From Bostrychus sinensis (Eukaryota; Chordata; Actinopteri; Gobiiformes; Eleotridae), in the NCBI GenBank assembly GCA_020698575.1, contig CM036239.1, positions 44,419,763 to 44,483,762 of the forward strand: a stretch of 64,000 bases of DNA, read 5' to 3'. The first letter of the stretch is position 1, and each line of letters starts with the position of its first letter. Shown piece after piece: positions 47,701-60,045 of this stretch. The position numbers and the translations under genes were made by a program. The notes under the pieces were generated by a model. That model did no database searches. It was not told the origin of the DNA and worked only from the letters and a program-made list of their open reading frames with translations.

Positions 47701-50449
47701 GCTCCAGGGAGATTAAAGAAGATCTAAAAATACCTGTAAGTGCTGTAACAATTAGAAGACGCCTTTGTGAAGCCAAGCTTTCAGCAAGAAGCCCCCACAA
47801 AGTCCCATTGTTTAAAAAAAAGACGTGCTGAAGAAGTTACAAGAACACACTGACTGGCCTAAAGAGAAATGGCACAACATTTTGAAGACTGATGAAAGTA
47901 AGATTGTTCTTTTTGGGTCTAGGGGCCACAGACAGTTGGTCACATGACCCACAAACACTGAGTTTAAGCCACAGGACACTGTGAAGACAGTAAAGCCTGG
48001 TGGAGCAAGCATTATGATATGTGGATGTTTCTCATACTAAGGTGTCAGGCCTATTTATCACATCACAGAGATCATAGATGAGTTTAAATACATCCAAATA
48101 CTTCAAGAGGTCATGTTGCCTTATGCTGAAGAGGAAATGTCATTGAAATGTGTGTTTCAACAAAACAATGACTGAAAACACACAGTAAAAGAGCAGCAAC
48201 TTGGTTCAGGACCAACAAGATTAACATTATGGAGGGGCAGCACAGTCTCCAGACCTTAACCCTATAGGAAACTTGTGGGGTGATATTAAAAATTTTGTTT
48301 CTGGGGCTAAACCAAGAAATGCAGAGGAGGAATTGTGGAATGTAGTCCAGTCGTCCTGGGCTGTGACACCTGCCAGAAGTTCGTGGACTTGTGCAGCACA
48401 GATGATGAGCAGTTCTCAAAAACTAGTTATACAACAAAATATTAGTTCAGAGATCCACAGGAAAGCAAAATCTTAAAGATTTTCACTTTATACAGTAAAT
48501 TATTGAGTTTGTTATTCTTTTTTCTCAAACAAACATAAAAAAACAAGAAAGCATCTTCTTTGCAGACCAAACTGTGTCTGAGAAGGAGTAGAATGAAGCC
48601 CGAGGCTTATTATGGTCCTACTCCTTTGTTACAGTCTTAGTATAACATAATAATAAACATAACATTACAACAATCATTACATTACAACATTCTGCGCACT
48701 GAAGCAACAGTCAGATGACAATACTTCTCTAATGTCTAGTATTAATGTCAAGAATATTATTTGTAGTTAAAAAAAAAAAGTGCAAACACTGATAATTTTT
48801 TGAACAGCCTAATATTCCTTTTTTCTTCACTTTCTGGAAAGGAATAACACATTTGATCATTTTCTGTTCATGTTTTGATTTGGAATAGAATGAAATGAGC
48901 AAAGTTTCAGTCTAAAATAAGGATTTTGAGATTTACTAACTGTGATACACACACTGCTGTTATTTTGAACACTACTGTATGTTAAATATTATTGAAATAG
49001 TAGGGTGTGTTACAGGTCAGCTTCAGAATAATGTGCACAAATTTCCATAACTAAAGTTGTTGGGGCATTTTTATGAACAATAAGCATTATATTATAATGC
49101 GTGTGTGTTTGTGTCATTGTTTGACAGCCTGTGACAAGGTGTGTTCGAGCTGCACTGGGCCAGGTCCTGATGAGTGTAAAGACTGTGCCAGTGGCTACCA
49201 AGACACAGAGGGCACCTGCACTGGTGGGAGGTTTTCTTGTTTTTTAGGTTCTTTTTGTACATCCAGACATCCATAATTACTTTTTAAAAACAATAAATGG
49301 TGTTTATTTATGTACTATGTGAGTAATTGGATAAAATTAAATTAATGAAATTTGTTGTATTTGGACAGATGTGGATGAGTGTTCCCAGCAGGAGCCAGTC
49401 TGCACCAAGGAGCATCAGGAGTGTGTTAACACTAAAGGCAGTTTTCTGTGCATCTGCTCGTATGGATATGAAGAGGAAGATGGAGAGTGTGTTCAAAAGC
49501 CACAGCCAGGTGAGGGCAGTATAATGTCAACAGACATTTTAAAGTACACTCTGCACACCTGAGAAAACTACAGGTGCTTAACTTTGAAAAATCAGGAAGC
49601 ACCTGCACACTGTCTCACTCTTCATTAGATCATTTATTGAGCAAAAATAGAAACATATAAAATTACATAAGTAGTAGTTAAGTAGACTGTTCTCAATCCT
49701 GATTGAGTGATGTTTTTGGAGGTAGCACCTGAGCCTATAAATGGTGCATTGAAACGGCTGCCTTCAAGCCTGATGAACATCAGACAGACCGAAACTTTGC
49801 TCAAGAAATTATTTAGGGAGCGTATAGATCAGTGCTTCCCAAAGTGGGGGTCGGGATCCCCCCAGAGGGTCACGAGACACCAAGGTGGGTTATTTTGTGG
49901 GTCGCGGTCTGAAAAGTTTGGGAACTCCTGGTTTAGATGACAACACGTTTTGCTGAATCCGCAAAGGTTTGATAGAGTTTTGGCCTTTTGTTTACGAGAA
50001 GACAGGGTTTCCCTTTTCCGAATACGCAGTCCTTTGGAAGCGATGGAAGTGGTGTTTTGGTCTCGCAGCAGGAAGCCGTTTGGAGCCGCTCAGCACTCGT
50101 GTAAACTGTAAGGACAGCGACTCACTGAAAACGCTGATGCAACAGCCCCGATCTGAACAGTGATTGGCTGACTGCCGGGTCGCCTGACTTGCAATCGCCA
50201 ACTACGAGTAACTGTCAGTAATATCTGAACAAGTACTTACTTTTACTGAAGCATTTATCAGTGGCTCCAGAAAACTACAAGATCCTAAAGTTGTTGTGAA
50301 GTTGCAGACTGGAACTATGATTTCCTCTGCTGTTTACATCTGCAAATGTGGTGTTGTTTTTAAATGTGCTATATAAATAAATTTGATTTATGGTTTCAGA
50401 AAAAGAAGAAGAACCAGCAACCACTGAGACTGAACATGTCGAGCTTTGA
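44775..50449 (+). CDS. creld2: creld2: cysteine-rich with EGF-like domains 2, ER-stress-inducible chaperone
   Basis: Ten coding exons: 44775-44918, 45062-45144, 45891-46001, 46432-46523, 46635-46811, 46936-47034, 47162-47245, 49128-49223, 49369-49509, 50400-50449. They total 1077 nt, or 358 aa plus stop; human CRELD2 is about 353. An N-terminal hydrophobic signal peptide (to about 28) is followed by a CXXC redox motif at C36-C39, the CRELD domain with GGGNTAWEE near 59-67, an EGF-like domain near 139-182, furin-like Cys repeats, and two calcium-binding EGF domains each starting DVDEC (236-240 and 296-300). The C-terminus is HVEL, in place of the REDL I recall in human; both resemble KDEL-type ER retention signals. 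The family assists disulfide folding and secretion in the ER. Intron 7 contains a Tc1-like insertion, and intron 9 holds further repeats. Confidence 0.96.
47284..48977. mobile_element. Tc1-like DNA transposon, decayed, in creld2 intron 7
   Basis: The ends are inverted repeats of about 25 bp (CAGTTGTGTTCAAAATAATA outward-in on the left; the right matches with two differences), each flanked by TA as expected for Tc1/mariner target duplication. The 1694-bp interior keeps transposase-like segments on plus around 47,820-48,330, but stops and frame changes interrupt them. No functional enzyme is encoded. Confidence 0.8.
49830..49936. mobile_element. small hAT-like element in creld2 intron 9
   Basis: The ends AGTGCTTCCCAAA and TTTGGGAACTCCTGG are inverted, enclosing GTGGGGGTCGGGATCC and GGGTCGCGGTCTG, as in short hAT-type repeats. 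Confidence 0.6.
49960..50235. repeat. unrecognised GC-richer segment in creld2 intron 9
   Basis: Contrasts with AT-rich intron DNA. Open frames of 64 to 69 codons exist on both strands but no known motif is visible and no acceptor and donor pair fits creld2. Probably a repeat. Confidence 0.3.
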
Positions 50450-50687
50450 TGTCAAACCTTAACCAATTGGATCAACTCTGAAAATAAGCTGCTCATTTTA
50501 AACTTGACTTTAGCACATCACCTGCACTCAGACCAACAAAAGCAGTTAGTATTTTATCTCTTTTTGGGATCATGGATTTATGGACAAAATGAGAGACATT
50601 TTATGCTGTTTGTGGCTTTTCTCCTATGCGCAGAGCACTTACATTTGTGTCATATGTTTGTTTTTTTTAAACAAACTGAAAGTGTTA

Positions 50688-50693
50688 AATAAA
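50688..50693 (+). terminator. creld2 polyadenylation signal
   Basis: AATAAA 239 nt after the stop codon, the first in the 3' UTR. Confidence 0.65.
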
Positions 50694-51155
50694 GGTAAAT
50701 GTAAATATGTTAAGTTGGAGAAGCATTTAATCTTTTATTTCCTTATTTCCTATTCAGGTCAATTGAGCAGCTTCAAGGGTGGTGTAGTGATCATATTTGA
50801 CCACAAGATGGTAGTGTAAGCTCATTGCATATCGTTGCGTTGATAGCGTCGATGATAAAAAAATTGGCATTCGATGATTCGAGATTCGATGGATTACTGT
50901 AGTCATGTAGTTATTAGAAATTAAACTTGCAACAAGGTCAATTTAATTAGCAAAAATATTATTGGAATAAATAAATTAAAATACAGCAATGTCATTATAT
51001 TCTAGTATTTGTATCCAAGGGTATACATGCTGCATAGCTTTTGTTATTGTGATTTTGAATACAACTCACCACCAGATCACAAAGGCAAACACTAGTAATG
51101 TTATATTTAAGCATAATCTATATGGGAAAATGTAAAGGTATCAAATACTTAATAA

Positions 51156-51195
<40 letters not shown>
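51156..51195. repeat. ATA trinucleotide microsatellite
   Basis: About 12 AAT/ATA units, located at the 3' end of the reverse LINE fragment. Confidence 0.9.
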
Positions 51196-51196
<1 letters not shown>

Positions 51197-51720
51197 ATTT
51201 TATTTAGGCGCCTTTCACATCACCCAAGGTCACCGTACAAAGCAAATTTAAAATACACAATAGAAAAATAAAAGATAATCAATAAAAACAGCTTAAAACA
51301 GTGCAAAATTAGGGAGCAAATGATTATGTACAGAAAGATAAATGGAACAGATGTGTTTTGAGTTTAGATTTGAACAGTGTCAGGGAGTTAGTATTGCGGA
51401 GGTCAGGAAGGAGAGCGTTCCAAAGCCGGGGAGCAGAATGGCTGAATACTCTGCTCCCCATGGTGACCAGGTGGGCAGGGGGACTTCCAGCTGGAGGGAC
51501 AAGGAGGACCGGAGGGAGCGGGAGGGAGTGACGATGTGGAGGAGGTCCGACAGGTAAGGTGGGGCCAGATTGTGGATGACTTTGAATGTGATGAGAAGAA
51601 TTCTGTAGTTGATGCGTTGTTTTATGGGAAGCCAGTGGAGTTGTTGTAGAACTGGGGTGATGTGTTGGGCGGTGGGGGTGTGAGGTAATACGTGCAGCAG
51701 AGTTTTGAAAGAAGAAAATA
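51196..51720 (-). mobile_element. L2-like LINE 3' fragment, decayed
   Basis: The minus strand gives GSRVFSHSAPRLWNALLPDL and LFKSKLKTHLF, the C-terminal blocks of an L2-like ORF, with frame damage upstream. The ATA microsatellite is its tail. Confidence 0.75.
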
Positions 51721-52439
51721 CTCATCAAACAATAAATATATATTACTGTTATTTTGTTTGTGATGGTGGTGGCAGAGCCGCTAATTTGGGTGCCCTAAAG
51801 AGAAAAATAGCTTGGTTGGAGTTTGAAATATATAGAAAACAATAAATGTTTGAACTCATTATAAAATATAAGAGCAGAATCTGTGAGTTTGTTTCAATGT
51901 GGCTCCAAAGCTATGCTTTTTATTTCTAAATATTAAAAACAAACTAAATATATATGTATATATATACTTCACAAAAATAGTATTTTTTTAAACTAATTTA
52001 AATGACAATATGTAGACCGTAAGCACATGATTTTGGCATCAAACTCAAGAAACATTTACATTTTATAAATCAGAAGCCTAATGTATGCATTTGAAGGGTT
52101 AGGGTTACTGAACGTACATAGTTTTGGGGCCCATTATGATAAACTGCCCTGGGGCCCCACAATACCAAAATAAGCCACTGCTTATGTGTTACTTTATTTG
52201 CTTTTGTTGAATTAGTGTTTGCTCTGTTCTTTGTGCAGTACTTTAATGGTGGATTGAAATTGCGTTATGCGCATGCGCCAAAGCAGCTTTTTTGTAGCTG
52301 AGCTGACTGCTGAATGGCTTTTCAAATGCAGTTTTAAAATATATGTAACGTTGATACATTTTATAATTCCTATAGCAGTCGGCGATTTCTTAATGGAAAA
52401 CTATAAAATAATTAAATTTTAAAAAGGTTTATTTTACCT

Positions 52440-52556
52440 TTGACCTGTCCGTACCACGTGACCAACACAACAGCGATGACCTCTTCCTCGGCTAGCGGCA
52501 GCTAAAACAACAGGACTCATGCTATTTTCTCCAATTCGGAGACAACAGTTTAGAAA
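52440..52556 (+). promoter_or_regulatory. atp23 proximal promoter and 5' UTR
   Basis: A CCACGTGACC site at 52454-52463 (E-box core 52455-52460, USF/TFE-type) lies about 100 bp before the atp23 ATG. An out-of-frame ATG at 52519 precedes the chosen start. Confidence 0.45.
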
Positions 52557-54960
52557 ATGGACCAGACAAAGCAAGAGGAGGAATATGGGTACGACTTATT
52601 TCCAGAGAGGAACAAAGGGAAGTACAAGAAGGGATCAATCGCAGAGAGTCTCTTCACGTTTAACCACAAGTGTCAGGTCATGTTGCAGTTCACAATGGAT
52701 ACCAGTGAGTACAGCCTTACTGCAAGCTTGCATAAAACCGAAAACGGACATACTATCAACAAGAGCGTGGGTTCTTGTCTGATCCCCATTGTGTTGTATG
52801 TGTTAACAGAAGGGCCGAACGCATTTTTTTTACTAGCTTGCTAATAGGAGCTAGCTATCAGTGAAGGCTATAAATATGCGACTAATATCTGTGTCCTTTG
52901 TAGGTCCCTATGCCAAACTCTTACTCAGTGCTATGAAAAATTCTGGATGGTACGTATGGCAAGATTACCAAAGCCCTTGGAGTGTGTCTGATAATTATAA
53001 TGTACTGCTCTGCACTTTTCAAGTTTCATTTCAACCATTTTTTATTTGAACTCACTATTATTGCTGATTATTTCTCTTAATGCCACAAGCCATTATATTT
53101 TTATGGACTTAATAGTTTATACCAGTCAATGATACTTGGAATATGGGTTGCAAGCAATTTATTGTGTAATTTTTTACAAATTTGTACAGCCAAGTGTTTA
53201 AAGACAGACATTTTGCCTGTGAAGATTGTGATGGCACAGTTAGCGGTGGCTTTGATGCTGCTTCTTCACAAGTAAGTACATCCTATTGAAGAAGAACACA
53301 ATGTACCCAAATGACTGGCACACTATTATTATTATTGATATTTGGATTGTGTTTAAATCACAGATAGTTTTGTGTCAGAATAACATCCACCAGCAGTCCC
53401 ATATGAACAGAGTGGTCACTCATGAACTCATCCACGCCTTTGACCACTGTCGAGCTCATGTGGACTGGTTTAATAACTACAGACATCTGGCCTGTTCAGA
53501 GGTGAGTGCCACCAGGACAGTGTTAACTCTTGTGTGCAATTATGATTCACCACTAAATTAAAGTTAACTCTTGAGTGTTGACCTTGTTGTACTAAAGCAG
53601 TAGCAAGCAACATGTACAATGTACATATCACAAGATGGTTTTAAATGTGATAAGAAGGCATCCCATGACCTAAGCATTTAGATTTTGTTATCTACAGGGT
53701 TTTAAATGTTATATTATATTGTATTAAATATATCTTTTATGGCCAGGTTTTAAATATTTGAAATGCAACATAATTTTAGTCTAGCCTTTTCAGTGTTTTG
53801 GTAGTGAAATATGCTTATAAACTAATCAACATTTATCAAAAAAGGTTAAACAAGAAAGATCATCAAAGTTTGTTTTCTAGAAGACGTTTCATCACTTCAT
53901 TCGAAGGACTTAATTCCCCTCCCTTCCTGTGAAGGAGTGGTTAACCTGAGGAGTCTCATCAGGTTTAAGAAAACAAACCTTGTCCAGAATGACTGAGAAC
54001 CTGCACCAATGTCTTTTATGCTCAAGTGATACATGTCAGCCAGCTATAATGAAAATGATCTTTGAATAAGATATGTGATTAGAAGTAAGGTTCAAGCACA
54101 GCCACATATTAATGCCATGTATTAATTGGCAATTAATAATCAGTCTATTTCAGTTTATTTGACATTTGCAGTATAAAAAAAATAAAACAGTTGCTAGGAG
54201 CTATGGGCATGGTCAACTTTTAAAACATGTTCACAGCAATGACACACTATCACATTAGTAATTAATAATTACTTTATAATAATTGTAAAAGTATTAATAA
54301 ATCATCTGTAACAAGTCCAATATGTCCTTTTTACAAGTTGTAAATTTGTCAATAAAGTCCGTCACGTGGAATTGAAAAGATCTTTTTTTTTTCTCACCTG
54401 GACAACACTGGGGGTGCTGTTTGTGGATGTTTCTGTGTCAGCCCTGAAACTAACTGGCTACTGTTTAGGTTGTACCCCACCTAATGCCCATAGTTACTAG
54501 GATAGGCTCCAGTACTGATAACACCTAATGGGAATAAGCTGTAGAAGATGAATGAATTAATATAATAGTGATATGTTTTTATTTCAGATCCGTGCAGCTA
54601 ACCTCAGTGGAGACTGTACTTTTAGTAATGAAGTTTCAAGATTCAACTTTGGCCTAAAGCAGCACCACCAGGTATCTCTTTTAACATACTCAGTACATTG
54701 GCGTTTTCTGGCTGCTTACTTCTCTTTGAATACCTAACCTTACCTACATGTTACAGGAGTGTGTCCGAGGGCGTGCCCTCCGCTCTATCCTGGCTGTGAG
54801 GAAAATAAGCCGAGAAGAAGCAGTGAAAATAGTGGACGAGGTTTTTGACTCCTGTTTTAATGACCACACGCCCTTCGGACGCATCCCTCACAGCAAGAGG
54901 GACGCCAAGTTTGCGTACAGACAATATGAAAGCAGAGATCGATATTACGCAAACATTTAA
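52557..54960 (+). CDS. atp23: atp23: mitochondrial inner membrane metalloprotease ATP23 homolog
   Basis: Six coding exons with GT-AG junctions: 52557-52704, 52904-52949, 53190-53271, 53364-53501, 54588-54671, 54757-54960. They total 702 nt, or 233 aa plus stop; human ATP23 (XRCC6BP1/KUB3) is about 246. The zinc protease motif HELIH is at 112-116, inside the strongly conserved run NRVVTHELIHAFDHCRAHVDW. Cysteine pairs around C75, C78, C96, C121, C136 and C148 fit disulfide-rich import into the intermembrane space. In yeast, Atp23 matures Atp6 and helps assemble the ATP synthase Fo sector, and it also degrades lipid-transfer proteins; the vertebrate role is inferred. The start ATG gives a protein aligning from the segment DLFPERN. 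It follows creld2 on the same strand, about 2.1 kb away. Confidence 0.95.
53860..54010. repeat. retroelement-like fragment in atp23 intron 4
   Basis: Contains AAGACGTTTCATCACTTCAT and TCGAAGGACTTAA, resembling a repeated segment of fish retroelements. Its class is uncertain. Confidence 0.4.
54463..54560 (+). repeat. dispersed repeat fragment (GGATAGGCTCCAG family)
   Basis: Contains TAGGATAGGCTCCAGTACTG and GGGAATAAGCTGTAGAAGAT, just before atp23 exon 5. Confidence 0.7.
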
Positions 54961-55154
54961 TGGCAAAACATTCTCATTTACCTCCATGGGTGCTTTAGGT
55001 GGCCCATAAGCTGACATATTGTAAAACTGGCAGCTTCAGGGACACTTTAACATTAAGAGCTTCAACTGTCAAGCAGTCATATCTCTTCAGAAGTGATTTT
55101 CATGTGCCCTTGCAGTTGGAAGTTTAAAACATTTCTCCTTTTTTCTTAATTTTA

Positions 55155-55160
55155 AATAAA
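55155..55160 (+). terminator. atp23 polyadenylation signal
   Basis: AATAAA 195 nt after the stop codon. Another AATAAA lies near 55,337. Confidence 0.6.
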
Positions 55161-57846
55161 GGGATTGTAAGGAAGGACTGAATTCACCCTGAAAGTATTG
55201 GATGAGGCTGCAGTAATACTTTTAGGTGATCAGTGGGTGCTCATAAGAAAATGCACTTTCTCACTGGCCATCCATGTGTTTATGCAACCTCTATTGATTC
55301 CTTGTAAATAGAGTGGATAGTGCTTAAATTAAAAAGAATAAACTTGAATGAAAGTTTTACAAAAGCTATCTTTTCTTGTAATTTTAACATTTTTCGAAAT
55401 TTTACGTATAGGTTGCTGCATTTGCTAGAGAGAATAACTTAAAGATGCATTCTTCATAACTTTTACACCTTTTCATGTTCTGAAACCATACTTTTTTATT
55501 TACCATTTCCAGCTTAATTTCTATAAAAAAATTAAATGTACTTGTTCAGTAGCGTTTCAGCAGAGTTTAGAGCAATTGTTTAGTTTTAGTTATTTTTGTT
55601 TTTTTCATTTTTGTCTTTATTCCCACTCAGTACAATCATATCAGGCAGAGCACTATGCAAAAAACATAAAATCAGAGAGGAAACAGCTCTGAGGGGAATG
55701 GCACTAGGCATCGACCTGTGGTGACCTGCAGTTATGGAATAAAGTTTACATTTAGCAACATTATGTCTTTAGTAATGGAACCATAACTGTTAGCAGACCG
55801 TGTAGTACAGACATTTAGAACGTCCTTTCTCTGGCGTGTGCAGGTGAGATATGGCAGGACAGCAGCATTAAAAGGTCTGGAGGGTGTCCCGTGCCAGGCA
55901 GCGTAGGGTTTCTGCATGGCTCAGCAAGTTGAATATGAATAACAATAATAGCCATAAGTACAACAGTAACAACAACAAAAACAGCTCAATTAACCACCAC
56001 TGCAGCTAAATATTTTATTATGAATTATATATTGATTTTATTATCATGGGCATTAAAGGCGAAACTACTGCTACTAAAAACGTGACTGATTACCCATAAA
56101 CAACCCCTAAAAGAAAGGGGACAGCTGAAAGGGACTTTGTTATAGGTGCCATCCCTACAATAGGACTAACATTACATTATTAAACAGAGTTACTCAAATA
56201 AAAGAAAAAATAACATTCTAAAGCCGGGTATAGACTGCCTGAGTTCAGCAGCCTCAGAGCAGAGATTTTTAAAACAAACATCAGAAATAGAGCCGTCTTA
56301 AGACCCAAGGCGAGCTGCGACATATATCGGGCAGTGTGAGATTTTTTGGAAGATTTGCTGCAGAGTGTCTGCCTCTTGCTGCGCCTTCGATCTATTTCAG
56401 ACGTGTGACCAATAGAAAAACACCAGTGCATCCTCATGGTAACAATAGTGCCCAGCAACGAACTTGACTACATTTTCCTTTTTCCATTTGGATTTATTTA
56501 CTTTTCCACACACATAAACACCGCTATAGCAAGCAGCAATAGCTTCCGGATCAGTGGCGCTACAATGTAGTTATGGGCAATAGCACACTATATAGATTCA
56601 ATACCATACTGATTACTTTTGGGGGGAATTTAGTTGATACCGATACCCAGTACTCATGATTTCTTATGGGTGACATTTTTTTATTTAAAAAATTGTTAGC
56701 CTTGAAGACAAATCCCACGACTAACACTGGCCATTTAACAATTCTAATGTGGACAGTATAAAATAACTTGAGTGTGCATAGTTGTGAAAACTGCCAACTT
56801 CATGGATGCACCAGACCAAAATGCTGCTGTTTGGATGTGTTTTGGCACAAAACACTGGAGCAAGTTACCCCCAAGTGATGCACATGCTTTTATTCCCCTA
56901 CCTTATTCAAGTACTCAATACCCAAATGAGTATTATGTGAGTGTTGATATACAGATACTGCAGTATCCATACTCCATCACTACTATGATGATGTAAACTC
57001 ACAGACGGAAATTTGCTCCGACTGATTTTACGCATTTCATGTGCTGCACTGTGACTTCCAGAAATCTTTTAGGTATAAAAAAAATAAAATAAAATGCACA
57101 GTGTATACTTTTCAGTGTGGTTCAACCTTGACACCACAATGTCCATAAGATCCTATAAATGTTAGTAATCTTTGTTGACTCATTTAAAACTTCTCCAGCA
57201 ACACAGTTAACTTTCTCACTCAGTACAGTAAAATGCCACCCCTGACAACTTTAGCTTTTGAAGAATCTTGTCTCCTTCCTCGGAGATTAATAAATGACAA
57301 AGTTAGACTGGAATTAGCCTCATAAGCCCCCATTACCCCTCCCTTTCTGTCATGCACAGCTCTGTTACAACACACTTTTCAAAGGCATTCAGTTTGTGTG
57401 CTGCTGTAGTATAATATGCCACTTATCTCTGTATGCTGCAGCAGAAAAAAACACTTTAAAACAAAACATGAGCGTGGGCTGAACAACGAGCCGATTGGGT
57501 GGGACGGGCCAAAGAAGATTAGGTTAATTTTAGCAGCTTAGAAAATGATCAAAAGCTCTTCTAACGAGAGAGGGATGAAGGAGGAAATGAGTTTGGGGTT
57601 TATGCAATGTCATACTCAAGTTGACTAAACAGGCAAATGATAGCAAACAACAGAATTACATTGTGTACAAATCAAATGTAAAATAATAATAAGTAGTAAG
57701 TAAGTGTTTAATACAAGATTTAGCAAATGTCATTTCCTTTTCAGTACTTTTCAGCTGGTACAAGAAAATCATGTTTTTATTGGAAGTTAAAGCCACCAAA
57801 TACATTTAGCATTACATTGTGTAAGCAAGACAACAGTTTAATTTCT

Positions 57847-57985
57847 CAGTATACACCATATTGCCAAAAGTATTCGCTCACCCACCCAAATAACTGAATT
57901 CAGGTGTTCCAACTTTGTGGGAAAAGTTTGGGGATGGCCAATTCCTGTTCCAACATTACTGCACCAGAGCACAAAGCACGGTCCA
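57847..57985. mobile_element. Tc1-like element end fragment
   Basis: Starts CAGTATACACCATATTGCC, then AAAAGTATTCGCTCACCC and TGGGGATGGCCAATTCCTGT, typical of a small Tc1-like family of fish. Truncated at its right. Confidence 0.65.
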
Positions 57986-58302
57986 GTTTATTTGGCTGGG
58001 ACAGTGCATTCTAATGAAGGTACAATATTTGTATACGTTTACACAAAATTGCTGCAAGTACGCCAGGTTTAGCACAATACTAATTTCTATCTGTAGTCCC
58101 AGACATAGAAGAAAAACATACCTCATGTACTGCAGATATAATAGACAGTATGACAATACAATACATACTGTATAAGAGACATAACAGAGCAGAGACAGCT
58201 ACATTAAACCTATCCTCCCCCGAATGCATACCTGGCTGTGCAAATCACTTGTTATAAAAAATAAATAAATAAATAAAATAAAATCAATATCTATTTAGCA
58301 GC

Positions 58303-58473
58303 CAGTGGTGAAATGTAACAAAGTAAAAGTACTGTTACTTTACTTAAATACAATACTTAAATACAAAGAAAATGTTACAAACAATACTTTTACTTCACTA
58401 CATTTTAGAGCAAGTATCTGCACTTTTTACTCCCCTACATTTTTTTAAATGGCTTGAAGTACAAAGTATTTTG

Positions 58474-58511
<38 letters not shown>

Positions 58512-58846
58512 GCCCTCAGTGTAATACCTAAATATAAAAAAATGCTGTAAAGTGGTACTCATTTAGAAACATCACAATAACAATGACAGGAGACCTCACT
58601 GTCTCTTCTACTGCACTTGTTCATTTCATCATCAGCTGAATTTTTTAGCAAAATCCCTGACATCTAACACATTAATTAGTAGTAAATTTAGTCTGTGTGA
58701 AATACTTTTACTTTTTACTTCCAAGTACATTTGACTTTTTTACCTAAGTAGAATTTTTCATTGTGATACTTTTACTTGAGTACATTTTTGCTCCTTTATT
58801 GTCTGCTTTACTTTAGTAAAGACATTCAGTACCTCCTCCACCACTG
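58303..58846. mobile_element. nonautonomous hAT-like element, copy B
   Basis: Same family as 2927-3457, with CAGTGGTG / CCACCACTG ends. Flanks are TTAGCAGC (58295-58302) and TTAGCTGC (58847-58854), an 8-bp duplication with one difference. A long T-run sits at 58,479-58,506. Confidence 0.8.
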
Positions 58847-59174
58847 TTAGCTGCCTCTGTTGTAAGGAAAAACCTGATTTGTTTGAAATTGAATTTAATT
58901 GTATTAGGTTACTTTTTTAATGTGTTTTTTTTTTTTTTTTTATGTGAGGTTGGAGTCTGTCCTGAAGTACAGAATATGAGCCCCAACAAAGACTGCACTG
59001 CCAAGTGTATCCACAAGATGGCAGTTTTGCTTCACCTCACACCAAGTAAAGTTAAGGCCAAACTCCAGAATACTGCCTACTACTACTGTTTAATTGAAAC
59101 ATATAATGAACTTCATTTAACTGAGTTGTGCTGCAGGTGGATGCTGTTGACTTTTTACGAGCTGAAATCCAACA

Positions 59175-59425
59175 AAGTAATCAATGCGCCGAGAAGAGTG
59201 AGGACTTTTCATTATTCAGTCTCTTTAAGTGAGCGCCTGCCCACTGTGATCTAATTAGGATGCTCCTGCGACACAGCACTCAGCCTCCAGTGATGTGCAG
59301 TGGGACAGCGACTTAACCCGGAGAGCAGTAATGAAGTTGTGTCATTAATTAGAATGACGCTGAATGCTCTCGGAGCATGGAGTGAGCACGCTGCGTGTTT
59401 TAGTGAAGTTTGAGGCGTGCCTGTG
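59175..59425. promoter_or_regulatory. possible conserved noncoding element
   Basis: GC-richer than its flanks, with TCTAATTAGGAT, GCAGTAATGAAG and CATTAATTAGAATGACG homeodomain-type sites. Inferred from composition only. Confidence 0.3.
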
Positions 59426-60045
59426 CTTCATGGGGCCGAGGCAATGATAGGACTGCGGTTAATTATTTAGCTGTGAATATAAAATAGATAATGAAACACA
59501 GACCTTACTGAATCAATTCAAGTCATTTGCATTTTAAATTTTGGTACAATGTCAAAAATAGCCAAATTGTAAAATAAAATTTAGTAGAAATTGGTTTCCT
59601 CCAAGCACTGCACTGTTTCCTGTGTTGTGGCTAATGCTACTGCTAGCTCCAGAGCAGCTTAAATACTGACTGTGGAGACTCCACAGATGCTAATAATCAC
59701 AGAGAAAGGAGTCATTTTACCGCTGTAATGTCCTGGTTATGTCACTGTTAGAGTAATGCACTTTGCTGCTGCCTTGCTGTTTTTTGTGCAGACAGAAGAT
59801 ATAGCCCAGCTAAAATAAAAATACTATGCACTAATCTCATCTAAAAATAATAAACCTACATTTAGATAGCCTTTTTAAGCCAACAAGAAAAAACTCAAAT
59901 CAAATCATAAATCAGATGAAAAAGGTTTTTTTTTTGTTTTTTGTTTGTTTGTTTGTTTGTTTTTTGCCATATCACCCAGCCCTATTTATTACCCAGAGAC
60001 CAGTCTTGGTCTCCGGGTAATAATTTTATTTTATTTTTTTTAAGT

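Larger units (their letters stand above)
50700..52439. other. intergenic DNA between creld2 and atp23
   Basis: Contains an ATA microsatellite, a reverse-oriented LINE tail (listed separately), and a repeat-like GGGGCCC segment at 52,110-52,185. No gene is visible. Confidence 0.6.
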
